NCBI RefSeq assembly: GCF_000614185.1
Contig: NZ_BAKM01000013.1
Coordinates: 59,506-123,505, forward strand
Length of the DNA: 64,000 bases
Reading direction: 5' to 3'
From: Phocaeicola sartorii JCM 17136 = DSM 21941
GTDB lineage: Bacteria; Bacteroidota; Bacteroidia; Bacteroidales; Bacteroidaceae
In this document: one piece after another, positions 22,301 to 30,692 of the stretch
Layout: each line of letters starts with the position of its first letter
Position numbering within the stretch: position 1 is the first letter of the stretch
Program-made: the position numbers and the translations under genes
The notes under the pieces: generated by a model
What the model saw: only the letters and a program-made list of their open reading frames with translations
What the model was told of the DNA's origin: nothing
The model's database searches: none

Positions 22301-22488
22301 GTGGTAATGCTGTTACTCCATGGAGAGGATTCATTATAGCTGTTTAAAATCAGCACATATTCTTCACTTTCAGTCTTTTTTTGTGCATTGTTAGCTTTAC
22401 TGGTGGCTGAAAAGATTGTAAATACACAGGTATATATCAACAATCGTTGTATATGGTTTATACAAATGCTCTTAAGATTTCTGTCCAT
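19351..22488 (-). CDS. Hybrid sensor histidine kinase: ABC-substrate-binding-like sensor, PAS, HisKA, HATPase, receiver
   Basis: About 1,045 residues from ATG 22486-22488 ([17 protein letters not shown]); an in-frame ATG 18 codons upstream is less likely because a signal peptide begins at the chosen Met. The order is: signal peptide, periplasmic sensor (about 40-350, starting [15 protein letters not shown]), membrane helix ([18 protein letters not shown]), two PAS-like regions (about 420-680), H box [12 protein letters not shown], HATPase motifs [16 protein letters not shown] and GTGLGLS, and a C-terminal receiver with phospho-acceptor Asp in [11 protein letters not shown]. There is no AraC-type HTH, so it is not a classical HTCS and should pass phosphate to another regulator. 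It is convergent with the RG-II-like operon, and regulation of that operon is possible but unproven. The sensor is shared with the kinase at 1282-3212. Confidence 0.92.
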   Translation of the reverse strand: MDRNLKSICINHIQRLLIYTCVFTIFSATSKANNAQKKTESEEYVLILNSYNESSPWSNSITTPIVHKIAEIEKMNAYIEHLNLFMVSDSTKIEKFSEALFSRYGSTPPRLLFFVGSMSLIFREEIQALWGDVPAIVCGADPYVYHEEFYRQRDMVSPNERTHMSELAKEYNFTYMHTPVYLEESVKLMQRMIPGMKKLVFLGDGIYPNPEYDKQLQKVIKEKYPQMDYEYISSRTNTLHQLYNAVRKTDKTTGILASTWFTESFISSNMLINAYRSISSISVPLFTIRYAGMDDGGMVGGYMYNEQVFTKQLLKTTDDILNGKKASDIPFYEPKEAHPTFNYTRLINKGLNPKRCPDNTIFYDKPVNFLNKYKWIILIIFIAFILVAIAQQKRIQMLKALRRAQQKEIETNAQYTHLVDNMPILYMKEEVIWDKEGNIADGIYRDVNHYFERCFFKKSEIIGKRTSEIFPEALPEFAHFMGITLKEKKSITFPFYFKTINTFYDVVLNCSTEPDMVDVFCMDSTELHNAQQMLSATNHKLSMALDVANIVPWKWNLKDHTILCDLNRPIAMAAMPGDISEEQLSVSDEQYFAKIIKEDRPRVMQAYRDLADGKIEKVKEEYRVIANDEKQWKIDWIEAQAAVESKDENGMPLTLVGSSLVITERKKMEDELLSAKDRAEESNRLKSAFLANMSHEIRTPLNAIIGFSNILATAEEEQEKQEYINIIESNNTLLLQLISDILDLSKIEAGTLEFCYSNVELNEIISEIESVIRYRTEAHGIQLVAQKGLPSCPIKTEKNRLMQVLNNLLNNASKFTSQGSITFGYELRGRELYFYVKDTGCGIPADKANSIFGRFVKLNSFIQGTGLGLSICQTIVEHMGGHIGVESEEGKGSTFWFTIPYQPAGTDNKKEDMHQPISVQKDKLTILIAEDNESNYRLFQSILKRNYNLIHAWDGKEAVNLYKTHHPQIILMDINMPVMDGYEATREIRKLSLDVPIIAVTAFAYASDEQRVMENGFDGYMAKPISAPLLRQQIAALLQKRIILL

Positions 22489-22923
22489 GGTTGATTTTAT
22501 GCTCTTCTTTATTATATAGCTATGATGCTTGTGATAAAACAAATGTACGATTAATTCGGAAAGTGAACGAATAAAAACAAGTGTTTAACAAATATTAAAA
22601 GGGTGGTCCAGAAGTGGAAGATTTCCCGTGTGAACAAATGTGGAAGCATTAAAGGGGAACTTTTGCTTGTTCATAAATAAATTAGAGCACCGGTAAGAGA
22701 TGAGGCAAGTTGTACACAGTGTCATCTAGCTGTCTGTCAGCTATTGATAATGAATGCAAATTTGGCAGATTCTGCGGTTAACCCCTGTTAAGTGCTTATC
22801 TGTCTGTGTTAAAAGAGGAAAAAAATCTCTGACAAACGGTACAACCGTACAATATTTGTCATTACATTAGCGTCAGAAATGTTAAACCAAACTTGAAATT
22901 AACAAATTAATAGATATTAAGTT
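22489..22923. other. Divergent intergenic region between hybrid kinase and htrA; small palindromes only
   Basis: These 435 bases hold no gene. The visible structure is a palindrome ACGGTACAACCGT at 22836-22848, nested between GACAAA (22831-22836) and TTTGTC (22855-22860), 76-87 bases before the htrA start. It could be an operator or a 5'-UTR hairpin. I see no perfect TANNTTTG element on the plus strand. Confidence 0.4.
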
Positions 22924-24447
22924 ATGAAACAAGCAACTAAAATGGTACTAGGCGCAGCAGCAATAGTAGCAGTCAGCGCAGGTGTAGCAGGAGTAACGAC
23001 TTATTCTATGTTGAAACCCGAGCCGAACAAAAGCGTGGCCTTTAATGATGTGTTCCAACAAAATCCGAATACAAGACTCGCCGCGCTGGACGCCACCCAA
23101 ATGCAACCGGTGGATTTGACTCAGGCAGCGGAAAACTCAGTGCATGCAGTAGTTCATATAAAGTCAACTCAAGAGTCAAAAACTCAGACGGTTACCGTTC
23201 GCGATCCGTTCTATGATTTCTTTGGTGATATTTTTGGAAATGGCAGAGGCGGTGGTCAGCAGCGCCAAGTACAGACTCCTGAAAGAGTGGGCTTCGGTTC
23301 TGGAGTGATCATCTCGAAAGATGGATACATTGTGACGAACAACCATGTAATTGATAATGCTGATGTGATCAGTGTCAAACTGAATGACGGACGTGAATAT
23401 AAGGGACGTGTAATCGGTACAGACCCCAGCACGGATTTAGCGTTGGTTAAAATTGAAGCGGATGAGCTTCCCACTATTCCTGTAGGCGACTCGGAAGCCT
23501 TGAAAGTGGGTGAGTGGGTATTGGCTGTAGGTAATCCGTTCAATATGACATCTACAGTGACCGCCGGTATTGTGAGCGCCAAGGCACGTTCTTTGGGCGT
23601 ATATAATCAAGGTGTGGAGTCGTTCATCCAGACGGATGCCGCTATTAACCAAGGTAACAGTGGCGGGGCATTGGTCAATGCAAAGGGAGAGTTGGTAGGA
23701 ATCAACTCGGTGCTTTATTCACCGACAGGAGCTTATTCCGGTTGTGGTTTTGCCATCCCTACCAGCATTATGAAGAAGGTGATAGCCGACTTGAAAGAAT
23801 ATGGAACCGTCCAGCGTGCGGTATTGGGCATCAAGGGTACTCCTATTAATGACGACCAGCAGATGATGCCGGAAGATATCAAGAAGAAAGTGAAGGAACT
23901 GGGCGCTACTGATGGTGTGCTGATAGCTGAGGTGATCGAAGGAGGTTCAGCAGCCGGTAACTTGGAAGTGGACGATGTCATTATCGGTATTGACGGGAAA
24001 CGTGTGAAGAACTTTGCAGAATTACAGGAAGGTTTGGCTAAGCACCGTCCGGGTGATAAAGTGACTGTCAAGGTATTGCGTGACAAGAAAGAAAAGAATA
24101 TCGAGATGACCTTGAAGAACGCACAAGGAACAACAAAAGTGGTGAAGAGTGCGGGTATGGATATCTTGGGCGCAGCGTTCCGTGAAGTTTCTCAGGAATT
24201 GAAGAGACAATTGAATTTGGGATATGGTGTGGAAGTCACAGGGGTGACAGATGGTAAGATGAAAGCTGCCGGTATCCGTAAAGGTTTCATCATTCTGAAA
24301 GCGAATGGGCAGCCTGTCAAATCCGTAAATGATTTGGAGGATGTGCTGAAAGCTGCAACTCAGTCACCGGATCAGGTATTGTTCCTGAGTGGTATGTTCC
24401 CGTCCGGTAAACGTGCGAACTATGCAGTGGATTTGACACAGGAATAA
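22924..24447 (+). CDS. htrA: HtrA/DegP-type periplasmic serine protease with two PDZ domains
   Basis: 507 residues. The N-terminal signal or anchor is GAAAIVAVSAGVAGVTTYSML. The trypsin-like protease domain (about 65-290) has the complete triad: H141 in TNNHVID, D171 in DLALVKIE and S246 in NQGNSGGAL. Two PDZ domains follow (about 300-400 and 410-500), containing GVLIAEVIEGGSAAGNLEVDD and AAGIRKGFIILKANGQPV. The family degrades or refolds misfolded envelope proteins. It stands alone ahead of rpoD and ends in a strong terminator at 24491. Upstream it has a 435-bp regulatory gap. The length is usual for Bacteroidetes DegP/DegQ proteins. Confidence 0.96.
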   Translation: MKQATKMVLGAAAIVAVSAGVAGVTTYSMLKPEPNKSVAFNDVFQQNPNTRLAALDATQMQPVDLTQAAENSVHAVVHIKSTQESKTQTVTVRDPFYDFFGDIFGNGRGGGQQRQVQTPERVGFGSGVIISKDGYIVTNNHVIDNADVISVKLNDGREYKGRVIGTDPSTDLALVKIEADELPTIPVGDSEALKVGEWVLAVGNPFNMTSTVTAGIVSAKARSLGVYNQGVESFIQTDAAINQGNSGGALVNAKGELVGINSVLYSPTGAYSGCGFAIPTSIMKKVIADLKEYGTVQRAVLGIKGTPINDDQQMMPEDIKKKVKELGATDGVLIAEVIEGGSAAGNLEVDDVIIGIDGKRVKNFAELQEGLAKHRPGDKVTVKVLRDKKEKNIEMTLKNAQGTTKVVKSAGMDILGAAFREVSQELKRQLNLGYGVEVTGVTDGKMKAAGIRKGFIILKANGQPVKSVNDLEDVLKAATQSPDQVLFLSGMFPSGKRANYAVDLTQE

Positions 24448-24490
24448 AGATATTTTTTAAGGTAGAAAGTTTCAATAGGTAAAGTTTAGG

Positions 24491-24530
24491 GGATGCACGG
24501 TAAGGGTTACTTCTGTGCATCCTTATTTTT
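24491..24530 (+). terminator. Rho-independent terminator after htrA
   Basis: GGATGCAC (24491-24498) pairs perfectly with GTGCATCC (24515-24522), followed by TTATTTTTA. It begins 44 bases after the htrA stop. Confidence 0.88.
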
Positions 24531-24757
24531 ATAGTCGGGCAGGATTGATAAGGGCTGTTGACACGATTCCATCGTGAAACCAGGTTTACGCTATATTATG
24601 GAATAATCTCTATTAAGTAAGTTGATAAGGTCAATAAAGAGAAAGATATGATTCTATTTCTGCAAAATATTTAGGAAAAGAGAGACAAAGATAGTCTTTT
24701 TTGATTTATTAGCTAATATTTTTCAAACAAAAATGGATGTATTCCATTTTAATATTG

Positions 24758-24765
24758 TAAATTTG
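24758..24765 (+). promoter_or_regulatory. Candidate -7 element (TAAATTTG) for rpoD
   Basis: TAAATTTG fits TANNTTTG and lies 25 bases before the rpoD ATG. No clear -33 TTTG is seen at the expected spacing. The 24531-24789 stretch is AT-rich and otherwise without a gene. Confidence 0.55.
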
Positions 24766-24789
24766 CATCCCAAATTTGTTTTATAGAGA

Positions 24790-25650
24790 ATGAGACAATT
24801 AAAGATTACCAAAAGTATCACTAACCGAGAGAGCGCATCTCTGGATAAGTATTTACAGGAAATAGGCCGTGAAGATCTGATTACTGTAGAGGAAGAGGTG
24901 GAGCTCGCTCAACGTATCCGTAAAGGCGACCGGGTGGCATTGGAAAAACTGACACGTGCTAACTTACGTTTTGTCGTGTCTGTAGCCAAGCAGTATCAAA
25001 ATCAGGGGTTAAGTCTTCCTGACTTGATTAATGAAGGCAACCTGGGATTGATTAAAGCAGCCGAAAAGTTCGATGAGACCCGAGGCTTCAAGTTTATCAG
25101 TTACGCCGTATGGTGGATTCGCCAGTCTATTCTCCAGGCATTGGCAGAGCAGTCACGTATTGTCCGTTTGCCGTTGAATCAGGTAGGTTCGTTGAATAAG
25201 ATCAGCAAAGCCTTCTCTAAATTCGAACAGGAAAACGAGCGTCGTCCTTCTCCGGAAGAACTGGCCGATGAACTGGAAATACCTGTAGATAAAATCTCGG
25301 ACACGTTGAAAGTTTCAGGACGCCACATTTCTGTAGATGCTCCTTTTGTGGAAGGAGAGGATAACAGTTTGTTGGATGTGCTTGTAAACGATGACTCGCC
25401 TATGGCAGACCGTTCCTTGGTTAATGAATCACTTGCGAGGGAAATTGATAGAGCACTCTCTACGCTGACCGAAAGGGAGAAGGATATTATCCAGATGTTT
25501 TTCGGTATTAATACGCAGGAAATGACGTTGGAAGAAATCGGCGATAAATTCGGCCTCACTCGTGAGCGCGTACGTCAGATTAAAGAGAAAGCCATTAGAA
25601 GATTGAGACAAAATTCGCGTAGCAAGCTGCTTAAGTCTTATTTAGGGTAA
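24790..25650 (+). CDS. rpoD: Primary sigma factor RpoD (sigma-70/sigma-ABfr type)
   Basis: 286 residues, the short form typical of Bacteroidetes primary sigma factors, which lack the long region 1.1. Region 1.2 is at the N-terminus ([12 protein letters not shown]). Region 2 contains [34 protein letters not shown] and [16 protein letters not shown] (core binding and -7 recognition). Region 3 follows, and region 4 ([15 protein letters not shown] to the C-terminus) has the [23 protein letters not shown] for -33 recognition. It directs RNA polymerase to housekeeping promoters of the TTTG/TANNTTTG type seen elsewhere in the window. It is monocistronic, with a candidate promoter at 24758 and a terminator at 25678. 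Confidence 0.97.
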   Translation: MRQLKITKSITNRESASLDKYLQEIGREDLITVEEEVELAQRIRKGDRVALEKLTRANLRFVVSVAKQYQNQGLSLPDLINEGNLGLIKAAEKFDETRGFKFISYAVWWIRQSILQALAEQSRIVRLPLNQVGSLNKISKAFSKFEQENERRPSPEELADELEIPVDKISDTLKVSGRHISVDAPFVEGEDNSLLDVLVNDDSPMADRSLVNESLAREIDRALSTLTEREKDIIQMFFGINTQEMTLEEIGDKFGLTRERVRQIKEKAIRRLRQNSRSKLLKSYLG

Positions 25651-25677
25651 GAAAGACTCGGTTTCCGAAAAGAAAAC

Positions 25678-25716
25678 AAAGCACAAGGTGGAAGGTGACT
25701 CCCGTCTTGTGCTTTT
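25678..25716 (+). terminator. Rho-independent terminator after rpoD
   Basis: AAAGCACAAG (25678-25687) pairs with CTTGTGCTTT (25706-25715) in a 10-bp perfect stem, followed by T-rich sequence. It begins 27 bases after the rpoD stop. Confidence 0.9.
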
Positions 25717-25819
25717 GTTCTTAATATGCTAATTATTATAGTTAATTAATCTATTACTTTTTCGTATTTGTTCGTAAATAACTACTTTTGTCCTCTAATA
25801 AAATTATAAAATTAGAATT

Positions 25820-26221
25820 ATGAAATCCATAAAGATTCTGTGCTCTTTATTATTGGTACTGATGGTATGCTCGGCATTCTCATTGAAAGGAAGTAAAGGT
25901 AAATCCGTTTATATAGTAGGCGTATCCGCATCGTTTACAGATTCATTGGTCTATTTTACGGAAATCCAGTTGTTGGACAGTGTGAGGCTGGACAAGAATA
26001 AGATGTTGCCGGAACGTTCACAATACAGTTATCAGCTGAAAAACTATCTGGAAAACGAGGAAGGGCTGACGAACCGCACTTGCTTTGTTTATTTCTCGAA
26101 CAGCAGAAAGAAACTGCAGAAGAGCATTAACAAGATGAAGACCAAGTATCAAAAAGGAAAGACCTTGTTGATTCGCGAAGTGAATCCTAACGCATTCAAG
26201 TTCAAGAAACCGGAAGAGTAA
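25820..26221 (+). CDS. Conserved-looking small secreted protein, function unknown
   Basis: 133 residues with an N-terminal signal peptide (IKILCSLLLVLMVCSAFSLKG). The mature part is basic and alpha/beta-like: KSVYIVGVSASFTDSLVYFTE reads as a beta strand, and the C-terminal half is rich in lysine (SRKKLQKSINKMKTKYQKG). No catalytic or metal motif is visible. It is 11 bases upstream of the C11 peptidase gene and on the same strand, so the pair is probably one operon; it could be a partner or substrate of that peptidase, which is a guess. I do not recognise the family. Confidence 0.8.
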   Translation: MKSIKILCSLLLVLMVCSAFSLKGSKGKSVYIVGVSASFTDSLVYFTEIQLLDSVRLDKNKMLPERSQYSYQLKNYLENEEGLTNRTCFVYFSNSRKKLQKSINKMKTKYQKGKTLLIREVNPNAFKFKKPEE

Positions 26222-26232
26222 TCCTTTTTCTT

Positions 26233-27489
26233 ATGAAAAAGATTCTGTTTATATTTTTAGCAGCCTGCTTTTTCTTCTCTTGCGAGAAAGAGGCAATCGT
26301 GATTCCTCAGCAACATGCCGGAAGAACAGTCCTGGCTTTTTTCTGGGCAAATAACAACTTGAGTGATAATTTACGTAGGAATATTCTGACCATGATGAAC
26401 GGTTTGACGGAAGTTACGGACTCTGCCACGCTGCTGGTCTATTGGGATGGTTACGAGAACAGCACGGAACCCAATTGGAAGACGCCTACTATCCTGCGCT
26501 ATACCACCAACGGACGAGGAGGCATCAATGGCTATTCTAAGGATGAAATAGAAGATATGTTCTCTAATTCCAGTACGGCTGATATTGTGGAAATCGGTGT
26601 GGTTGAGAAGAGTTATCCTTCCCAGATCTCGACGGAAAAACAGGTGATGCAGACTGTTATTTCCGACATGATGGAATGTTATCCGTCAGAAAGTTACGGT
26701 ATCATATTCGGTTCTCACGGTTCCGGATGGTTGCCTACCATTACGGGAACCCGTTCTATCGGAGTGGATGGAGTGAATGCAAATACGGCTGTGATACCCG
26801 AACTGGTTGAGGTCTTGCGTACGGTAAATCCTCAAAAGTTTGATTTTGTCTTGTTTGATGCGTGTATGATGGGGTGTGCTGAGGTGTATTATGAACTGAA
26901 GGATGTTACCAAGTATTGCATCGCTTCTGTACTTGATATACCGGCAGACGGATTTCCTTACGCAAGTGTCATGCCTTATTTGTATGAAAATGCGATCAAG
27001 GATTATTTGGAATCAATCTGTAAAGATTATATAGATTATTATAACTATAATGGCTGGGGAACCATTTCGGCGGTAGATTGCAGTCAGATGGAAGGATTGG
27101 CGGAAGTAACCAGAAGTGTGATTCTGTCCCATCGGGATAACCTGAAGAATGTTGATACGGCTGATTTGCAACAGTATGGTAAAGTTGGTAACAACTTCAA
27201 AGGTTATGCATACGATATGGTACAATTTGTCGGAAACTTGACTGGAGGGACAGTTCCCGAGGAATTTATGCAGCAATTTAATAAAGCGGTCATTTATACA
27301 GATTATACCCCTAATCCTACTTCGTTCCTGTATAGGATAGATGGTAATAACTATTGTGGCATGGGGATGTATATCCCCAATTCATCCACCACTCCCAAAT
27401 ATTTGCTTTGGAATAATTATTTCAAGTCTTCCATAGCGTGGTATCATGTATCCGGATGGGCTGAGACAGAACCTATTTGGGGGAATTGA
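26233..27489 (+). CDS. Clostripain-family (C11) cysteine peptidase, lipoprotein
   Basis: 418 residues. A lipobox at the end of a hydrophobic leader (AACFFFSCEKE, lipidated C17) predicts a lipoprotein. The caspase-like fold of family C11 is shown by the catalytic dyad H162 in IFGSHGSGW and C211 in LFDACMMGCAEV, with the preceding strands VLAFFWANNNLSD and ESYGIIFG. C11 enzymes such as clostripain and fragipain cleave after Arg or Lys and are often activated by self-processing. It probably acts at the cell surface or in the periplasm. It follows the small secreted protein by 11 bases. Its last 17 bases overlap the 3' end of a convergent lipoprotein gene. Confidence 0.9.
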   Translation: MKKILFIFLAACFFFSCEKEAIVIPQQHAGRTVLAFFWANNNLSDNLRRNILTMMNGLTEVTDSATLLVYWDGYENSTEPNWKTPTILRYTTNGRGGINGYSKDEIEDMFSNSSTADIVEIGVVEKSYPSQISTEKQVMQTVISDMMECYPSESYGIIFGSHGSGWLPTITGTRSIGVDGVNANTAVIPELVEVLRTVNPQKFDFVLFDACMMGCAEVYYELKDVTKYCIASVLDIPADGFPYASVMPYLYENAIKDYLESICKDYIDYYNYNGWGTISAVDCSQMEGLAEVTRSVILSHRDNLKNVDTADLQQYGKVGNNFKGYAYDMVQFVGNLTGGTVPEEFMQQFNKAVIYTDYTPNPTSFLYRIDGNNYCGMGMYIPNSSTTPKYLLWNNYFKSSIAWYHVSGWAETEPIWGN

Positions 27490-27871
27490 AGGAGAATTCG
27501 GCCAGTTGCTTTTTACTTGATCCCGAATAATAGATATAGTGAATGGAGGTGTTGAATTTCCGGTATTCCTCCATTTCCACCGAATTGTCTACTGCATCCT
27601 GCAGGGCTTGTTTAAAGGTGGCATAATGGGTGTTCATATAAATGGCGTTGTCCAGTTCCCCTGTGACACTGTAGAAATAACTCACAGCATTGTCTTTCTC
27701 ATCATAACGGGTACTGTCCAGTGTAATCGTTTCGTTCATGCGGGTGGGGCAGGACCGGTTGGTCTTCTCGGCTGTCTGCTTGAATTTACGGACTTGTGAA
27801 TGGTGGTTGTTATTACACCCTGCCAAAGTAAGAAAGCCTAGGGCCGCTATTATAATCGTTTCTCTTTTCAT
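27473..27871 (-). CDS. Small lipoprotein of unknown function
   Basis: 132 residues from ATG 27869-27871 (MKRETIIIAALGFLTLAGCN). The LTLAGC lipobox marks a lipoprotein; an upstream in-frame ATG would bury the leader inside the protein and is rejected. The mature part, beginning NNNHHSQVRKFKQ, has alternating charged and polar residues with VSYFYSVTGEL and IHYIYYSGSSKKQ, compatible with a small beta-sandwich, but no named domain is recognised. It is convergent with the C11 peptidase gene and overlaps it by 17 bases, and divergent from the NRAMP gene. Confidence 0.78.
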   Translation of the reverse strand: MKRETIIIAALGFLTLAGCNNNHHSQVRKFKQTAEKTNRSCPTRMNETITLDSTRYDEKDNAVSYFYSVTGELDNAIYMNTHYATFKQALQDAVDNSVEMEEYRKFNTSIHYIYYSGSSKKQLAEFSFNSPK

Positions 27872-27972
27872 TATAAATGGTATTTTGAAGCGAAAGTAAA
27901 CTATAAGTTTGAACAAAGCAAATGGATTTTTGTTTTTTATTAGTAAGTTTGTGCAAACAAAAAAAGTAAAAC

Positions 27973-29227
27973 ATGTCTCGCATTATAGATGAATTAAAAC
28001 GTACGGACCACAAGCGTTATCTGGGTGGTCTTGATTTCTTTAAATATATTGGTCCCGGATTATTGGTTACTGTAGGTTTTATTGATCCGGGAAACTGGGC
28101 CTCGAATTTTGCAGCCGGTTCCGAATTTGGTTACGCGTTGTTGTGGGTGGTGACTTTATCTACCATTATGTTGATTGTGTTGCAGCATAATGTGGCCCAT
28201 CTGGGCATTGTGACGGGATTGTGCCTGAGTGAAGCAGCCACGCAGTATTGTCCCAAGTGGATATCCCGTCCCATTTTGGGCAGCGCGGTACTGGCCTCCA
28301 TATCCACTTCGTTGGCAGAGATACTGGGGGGAGCCATTGCCTTGCAGATGCTTTTGGGGATTCCCATTGCCTGGGGAGCTGTTCTTACTACGATGTTTGT
28401 CGTCATTATGCTTTTCTCCAATTCATATAAAAAGATAGAAAGAGCCATCATTGCTTTTGTATCCGTAATCGGCCTTTCGTTTCTGTATGAATTGTTTCTT
28501 GTAGATATTAACTGGCCTGTGGCGGTCCGTTCTTGGGTAGTGCCCGACATACCTCAAGGCAGTATGCTGATTGTTATGAGCGTGCTGGGAGCGGTGGTTA
28601 TGCCGCATAATCTTTTCTTGCATTCAGAGGTGATACAGAGCCACGAGTACAACAAGCAGGACGAGAACTCCATTCGTAAAGTATTGAAATATGAATTCTA
28701 TGATACGTTGTTCTCCATGATTGTGGGATGGGCCATCAATAGTGCCATGATCTTGCTGGCGGCCGCTACTTTCTTTCGTACCCGGACTCCGGTGGAGGAG
28801 TTGCAGCAGGCGAAGTCGTTGCTGGATCCGTTGCTGGGCAGCCATGCCGGAATCATTTTTGCCTTGGCATTGCTGATGGCGGGGATTTCCTCCACCATAA
28901 CCAGTGGTATGGCGGCAGGTTCTATCTTTGCGGGTATTTTCGGGGAGTCCTATCATATCAAGGATATCCACTCAAAGGCAGGTATTTTGATTTCTTTGGG
29001 GATAGCATTGGTTCTTATTTTTTTTTATTGAGAATCCCTTTTACGGCCTTATTGTCTCTCAGATGATTCTGAGTATCCAGCTGCCTTTCACGGTGTTTCT
29101 GCAAGTAGGATTGACCTCTTCCAAACGGGTGATGGGCAAATATGCCAACTCTCGGTGGAGTTCATTCGTGCTTTATACCATTGCGGTGATTGTCTCCGCA
29201 TTGAATATCATGCTGTTGTTCAGTTGA
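27973..29227 (+). CDS. mntH: NRAMP-family divalent metal (Mn2+/Fe2+) transporter, frameshifted at a T9 run (29018-29026)
   Basis: About 417 residues after repair. The landmark metal-binding helix-1 motif GFIDPGNWASN (the DPGN of Nramp) is present, and helix 6 has VVMPHNLFLHSEVI (MPHN). About 11 transmembrane segments are evident. NRAMP proteins import Mn2+ or Fe2+ with protons. The frame closes prematurely after a run of nine T; with eight T the protein continues as IENPFYGLIVSQMILSIQLP and ends at 29227 in a normal last helix (VLYTIAVIVSALNIMLLF). A TAAGTTTG box at 27944-27951 lies 22 bases before the start and may be its -7 element. Since MntH is normally intact, I favour a base-calling error. 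Confidence 0.88.
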
Positions 29228-29243
29228 GTTATCGACCAATAGC

Positions 29244-30692
29244 TTATTTCGTTTTGCTCTCCGAGATAATCAGCAGCTTGTCACCGGCATGCAGTTGCAG
29301 AGAGCCATTGGGGATCATGAACTCGTTCCCCCTTTTTACCAGCATCACCAGCATACCTTTAGGCAGGTTCATATCCATCAGCCTGTTTCCCTTTGCCAGC
29401 ATTTCCTCTGTCAGTACGATATCGCGGAGGTCTGTATTGATTTCCTCTGGTATCTCCACTCCGAAATCATTTCCTGTTTTTTCCAGTGGCGTATCCAGAT
29501 GGAGTAATTTGGCCATCCAGGAAATGGTCGTTCCCTGAACCACTAAAGACAATATGGTAATGAAGAATACGATATTGAAAATCTGAGTAGATCCCGGTAC
29601 ATCAGCCACTACCGGATAAGTGGCAAATATGATAGGTACTGCTCCGCGCAGTCCCACCCAGGAAATAAACAGCCGTGAGCTGATGTTCATCTTTTTAAAA
29701 GGAAGGAGGCAGAGCAGGACACTGAGCGGGCGGGCGAGGACAATCATGAAGATGCCGATCAAGGTTGCCGGTATGGCGATGGACAACATTTCATGGGGAT
29801 TCACCAGCAATCCCAAGCTCAGGAACATGATGATTTGGAAGAGCCAGGTCATGCCGCTCATAAAAGTAGCGATCTCCTTACGGTTTACAATGCGTGCGTT
29901 ACCCACCATCATTCCTGCTATATAGACAGCCAGATAGCCGTTCCCTTTACACAGGTCGGTCATGGTGAATGTGAAGAAAATAAAGCTCAGCAGCAAGATA
30001 GGATAGAGCGACTGGTTCTTCAAGTCAATCTTGTTGATGATTACTACCGCCAGTTTCCCCAACAAGAATCCTGATGCGCCACCCACCACAAACTGAATCA
30101 GGAACGAAGTCAGAATATCGCCTGCCCCCATGCCTGCCGATGTGATGAATTGTATCAGGACGATAGTAAGCATATACGCCATAGGGTCATTACTTCCGCT
30201 TTCCAGTTCCAGCATCGGGCGGAGGTTGTGCTTCAGGTTCATGCTTTGCGAGCGCAGGATATTGAACACGGAAGCAGAGTCCGTAGAGGACATGGTAGCC
30301 GCCAGCAGCATGGCCGTCATCAGGGACATGGTAATGCTGACATTCGAGAACCCGGAAATCCAATAAATAAAGAATCCGGTGAAAATAGTAGTAAGCAACA
30401 CGCCGAAGGTGGAAAGCAGTATGCCTTGTGGCAATACAGGCTTGATGTCCGAGTATTTGGTATCCATGCCCCCTGAGAACAGAATGATGCTAAGAGCCAT
30501 CATGCCGATGAACTGTGCCTCGCCCGCATCATGGAACTGGAGTCCCAGACCGTCGCTTCCGAACAGCATGCCGACCAATAAAAAAACAAGTAACGTAGGG
30601 ATTCCGAACCGGTAGCCAGTCTTGCTCACTACAATACTTACGAACAATAGGATGGAGCCTATCAGGAGAATGTTTTCTGCATTAAATATCAT
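29244..30692 (-). CDS. Potassium/proton antiporter of the NhaP2/CvrA type with C-terminal TrkA-C domain
   Basis: 482 residues. Twelve or so hydrophobic helices of the CPA1 cation/proton antiporter family span about 5-395, including ATMSSTDSASVFNILRS (the conserved Asp of helix 5) and LFISWVGLRGAVPI. A cytosolic RCK/TrkA-C regulatory domain follows (about 400-480, ending LQLHAGDKLLIISES). Relatives such as E. coli NhaP2/CvrA and Vibrio NhaP2 exchange K+ or Na+ for H+ and protect against low turgor or pH stress. It overlaps the upstream MATE gene by 4 bases (ATGA at 30689-30692), which implies translational coupling. Its stop is 16 bases from the convergent NRAMP stop. Ion preference is not readable from sequence. 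Confidence 0.9.
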   Translation of the reverse strand: MIFNAENILLIGSILLFVSIVVSKTGYRFGIPTLLVFLLVGMLFGSDGLGLQFHDAGEAQFIGMMALSIILFSGGMDTKYSDIKPVLPQGILLSTFGVLLTTIFTGFFIYWISGFSNVSITMSLMTAMLLAATMSSTDSASVFNILRSQSMNLKHNLRPMLELESGSNDPMAYMLTIVLIQFITSAGMGAGDILTSFLIQFVVGGASGFLLGKLAVVIINKIDLKNQSLYPILLLSFIFFTFTMTDLCKGNGYLAVYIAGMMVGNARIVNRKEIATFMSGMTWLFQIIMFLSLGLLVNPHEMLSIAIPATLIGIFMIVLARPLSVLLCLLPFKKMNISSRLFISWVGLRGAVPIIFATYPVVADVPGSTQIFNIVFFITILSLVVQGTTISWMAKLLHLDTPLEKTGNDFGVEIPEEINTDLRDIVLTEEMLAKGNRLMDMNLPKGMLVMLVKRGNEFMIPNGSLQLHAGDKLLIISESKTK

